Position numbers and translations under genes: made by a program
The notes under the pieces: generated by a model
Database searches by the model: none
What the model saw: only the letters and a program-made list of their open reading frames with translations
Told to the model about the DNA's origin: nothing
In this document: piece by piece, positions 63,195-64,000 of the stretch
Layout: every line of letters begins with the position of its first letter
Numbering within the stretch: the first letter of the stretch is position 1
NCBI RefSeq assembly: GCF_005924265.1
Contig: NZ_VCLB01000006.1
Span: 62,001-126,000, forward strand
Source of the DNA: Martelella lutilitoris
GTDB lineage: Bacteria > Pseudomonadota > Alphaproteobacteria > Rhizobiales > Rhizobiaceae
Direction: 5' to 3'
DNA length: 64,000 nt

Positions 63195-64000
63195 TCAAGA
63201 TGCGTCCGAGACGACCGGAGCGGGCTTGGGCTTTTCCAGGACGAAGGTCGCATCCGGATCGGCGGCCAGCGCATGCACGGTGTGGCGCTCGAGCGCCGCG
63301 GTCACATCGGCGGGCTCGCCCTGCAGTTCATGCGGCATGATCATGTTGCCGACGGTGAAGTCGAACCGGTCGCCCTTCTTGTTCAGAAGCTCGTGGAAAA
63401 CCGTCATGTCGCGCAGTTCCGTCGACCATTTGGCGAACCAGTAGAACAGGCCTGAATTGCGCGCCTTCAGATGCACGGGCAGGATCGGCAGGTCGTATTT
63501 GCGGGCAAAGCCGATCGCCGAGGTCTTCCACGGGCGCTCATTGAGCTTGCCATCGGCCCAGTAGGCAATGCGACCGGAGGGAAACAGCACCATCGCCTTT
63601 TCCTGCTTTATGGCGTTGTTGGTGACCTGCAGCGTCTCGCGCGCCTTCAGCTTGCTCTTGAATTCCTCGCGCCACTCGACCGGGATGATCATCTCCACCA
63701 GACGCGGATTGACGCGCACGGCGTCCCGGTTGGCGAAGAACGTCATGTCCGGACGGTGCTCTTTCAGGAGGTCGAAAACGGCCACCCCGTCGGCAATGCC
63801 GGTCGGATGGTTGGAAACCATCACGAAACCGCCCTTTTCCGGGATGCGCTCTCTGCCGACGCAATTGATGTCGAGGGTCAGCCGGTTGGAGATGTAGTCG
63901 AAGACCTGATATCCGTCCATGGACTCGATATCATTGGCGAAATCGATCGCCTTGCCGTAGCCCAGCAGCAGGTGAAGAAAGGGCCGCATCACCGGCCAGA
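63195..64000 (-). CDS. Phospholipid/glycerol acyltransferase family protein (5' end cut by the window)
   Basis: At least 268 residues; the frame is open to the window edge, so the N-terminus is probably missing. Candidate internal starts at 63992 (GTG) and 63989 (ATG) lack a visible ribosome site inside the window. The acyltransferase motif is Asn-His-Pro-Thr-Gly-Ile-Ala-Asp-Gly (the usual form is NHxxxxD). Phe-Pro-Ser-Gly-Arg-Ile-Ala and Pro-Val-His-Leu follow at the expected distances. It probably transfers an acyl chain in membrane lipid synthesis. The gene lies upstream of priA on the same strand, 46 bases away. Confidence 0.85.
   Translation of the reverse strand, partial: WPVMRPFLHLLLGYGKAIDFANDIESMDGYQVFDYISNRLTLDINCVGRERIPEKGGFVMVSNHPTGIADGVAVFDLLKEHRPDMTFFANRDAVRVNPRLVEMIIPVEWREEFKSKLKARETLQVTNNAIKQEKAMVLFPSGRIAYWADGKLNERPWKTSAIGFARKYDLPILPVHLKARNSGLFYWFAKWSTELRDMTVFHELLNKKGDRFDFTVGNMIMPHELQGEPADVTAALERHTVHALAADPDATFVLEKPKPAPVVSDAS

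Overview
The window is a GC-rich, gene-dense stretch of a bacterial chromosome. It looks like an alphaproteobacterium of the Hyphomicrobiales (Rhizobiaceae or Aurantimonadaceae type). The basis is gene content and order: priA directly before atpHAGDC, with no F0 genes alongside; a three-gene pntA1-pntA2-pntB transhydrogenase; a 73-residue aa3-type oxidase subunit IV; a COG0523 GTPase followed by a WD40 protein; urtAB beside a hybrid kinase; and a TGA-N9-TCA sequence of RirA type. The species is not determined. I saw no rRNA, tRNA, CRISPR array or complete insertion sequence.

Layout. 1-7.3 kb: start of a urea ABC operon (urtB 5' end, urtA), an aspartyl/asparaginyl hydroxylase, and a two-component pair whose kinase carries an N-terminal NCS1-type permease domain. 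7.5-14.0 kb: housekeeping genes (cysK, MgtC/DUF4010 membrane protein, LysE exporter, dut, prfC, 3-hydroxyisobutyrate dehydrogenase-like enzyme). 14.2-29.9 kb: an accessory catabolic region. Ten minus-strand genes run from a flavoprotein through a questin-oxidase-like protein, two cytosine-deaminase-like amidohydrolases, a LysR regulator, a creatininase-like hydrolase and a CocE-type hydrolase to a polyamine-type ABC transporter with fused permeases. A divergent CUT1-type ABC importer without its own ATPase lies upstream. 30.2-36.3 kb: class II aldolase and a divergent DeoR regulator, truncated haemoglobin, an IsdG-like haem monooxygenase with a VOC protein and a DUF2325 protein, a candidate iron-responsive operator, two SpoIIAA-like paralogues and an extensin-like protein. 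36.4-39.7 kb: transhydrogenase operon and the oxidase subunit IV gene. 39.9-49.2 kb: decayed MFS gene, SDR/TetR pair, TRAP transporter of TakP type, a glutamine-amidotransferase-like hydrolase, and TetR and MarR regulators that share palindromic control regions with small divergent genes. 49.2-55.1 kb: 2-hydroxyacid dehydrogenase with LacI regulator, COG0523 GTPase with WD40 protein, GGDEF-EAL protein. 55.2-64.0 kb: atpHAGDC, a small membrane protein, priA and an acyltransferase cut by the window edge.

Two features stand out across genes. A family of paired-hairpin intergenic repeats occurs six times, four of them between convergent genes. Several regulators (TetR, TetR, MarR, DeoR, LacI) have clear inverted repeats beside them; the DeoR one appears to have a second copy inside its own coding sequence, written with rare codons. 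The most promising little-described system is the 14.2-29.9 kb catabolic cluster. Its substrate cannot be read from sequence, but cyclic amides or N-heterocycles would fit the enzyme set.
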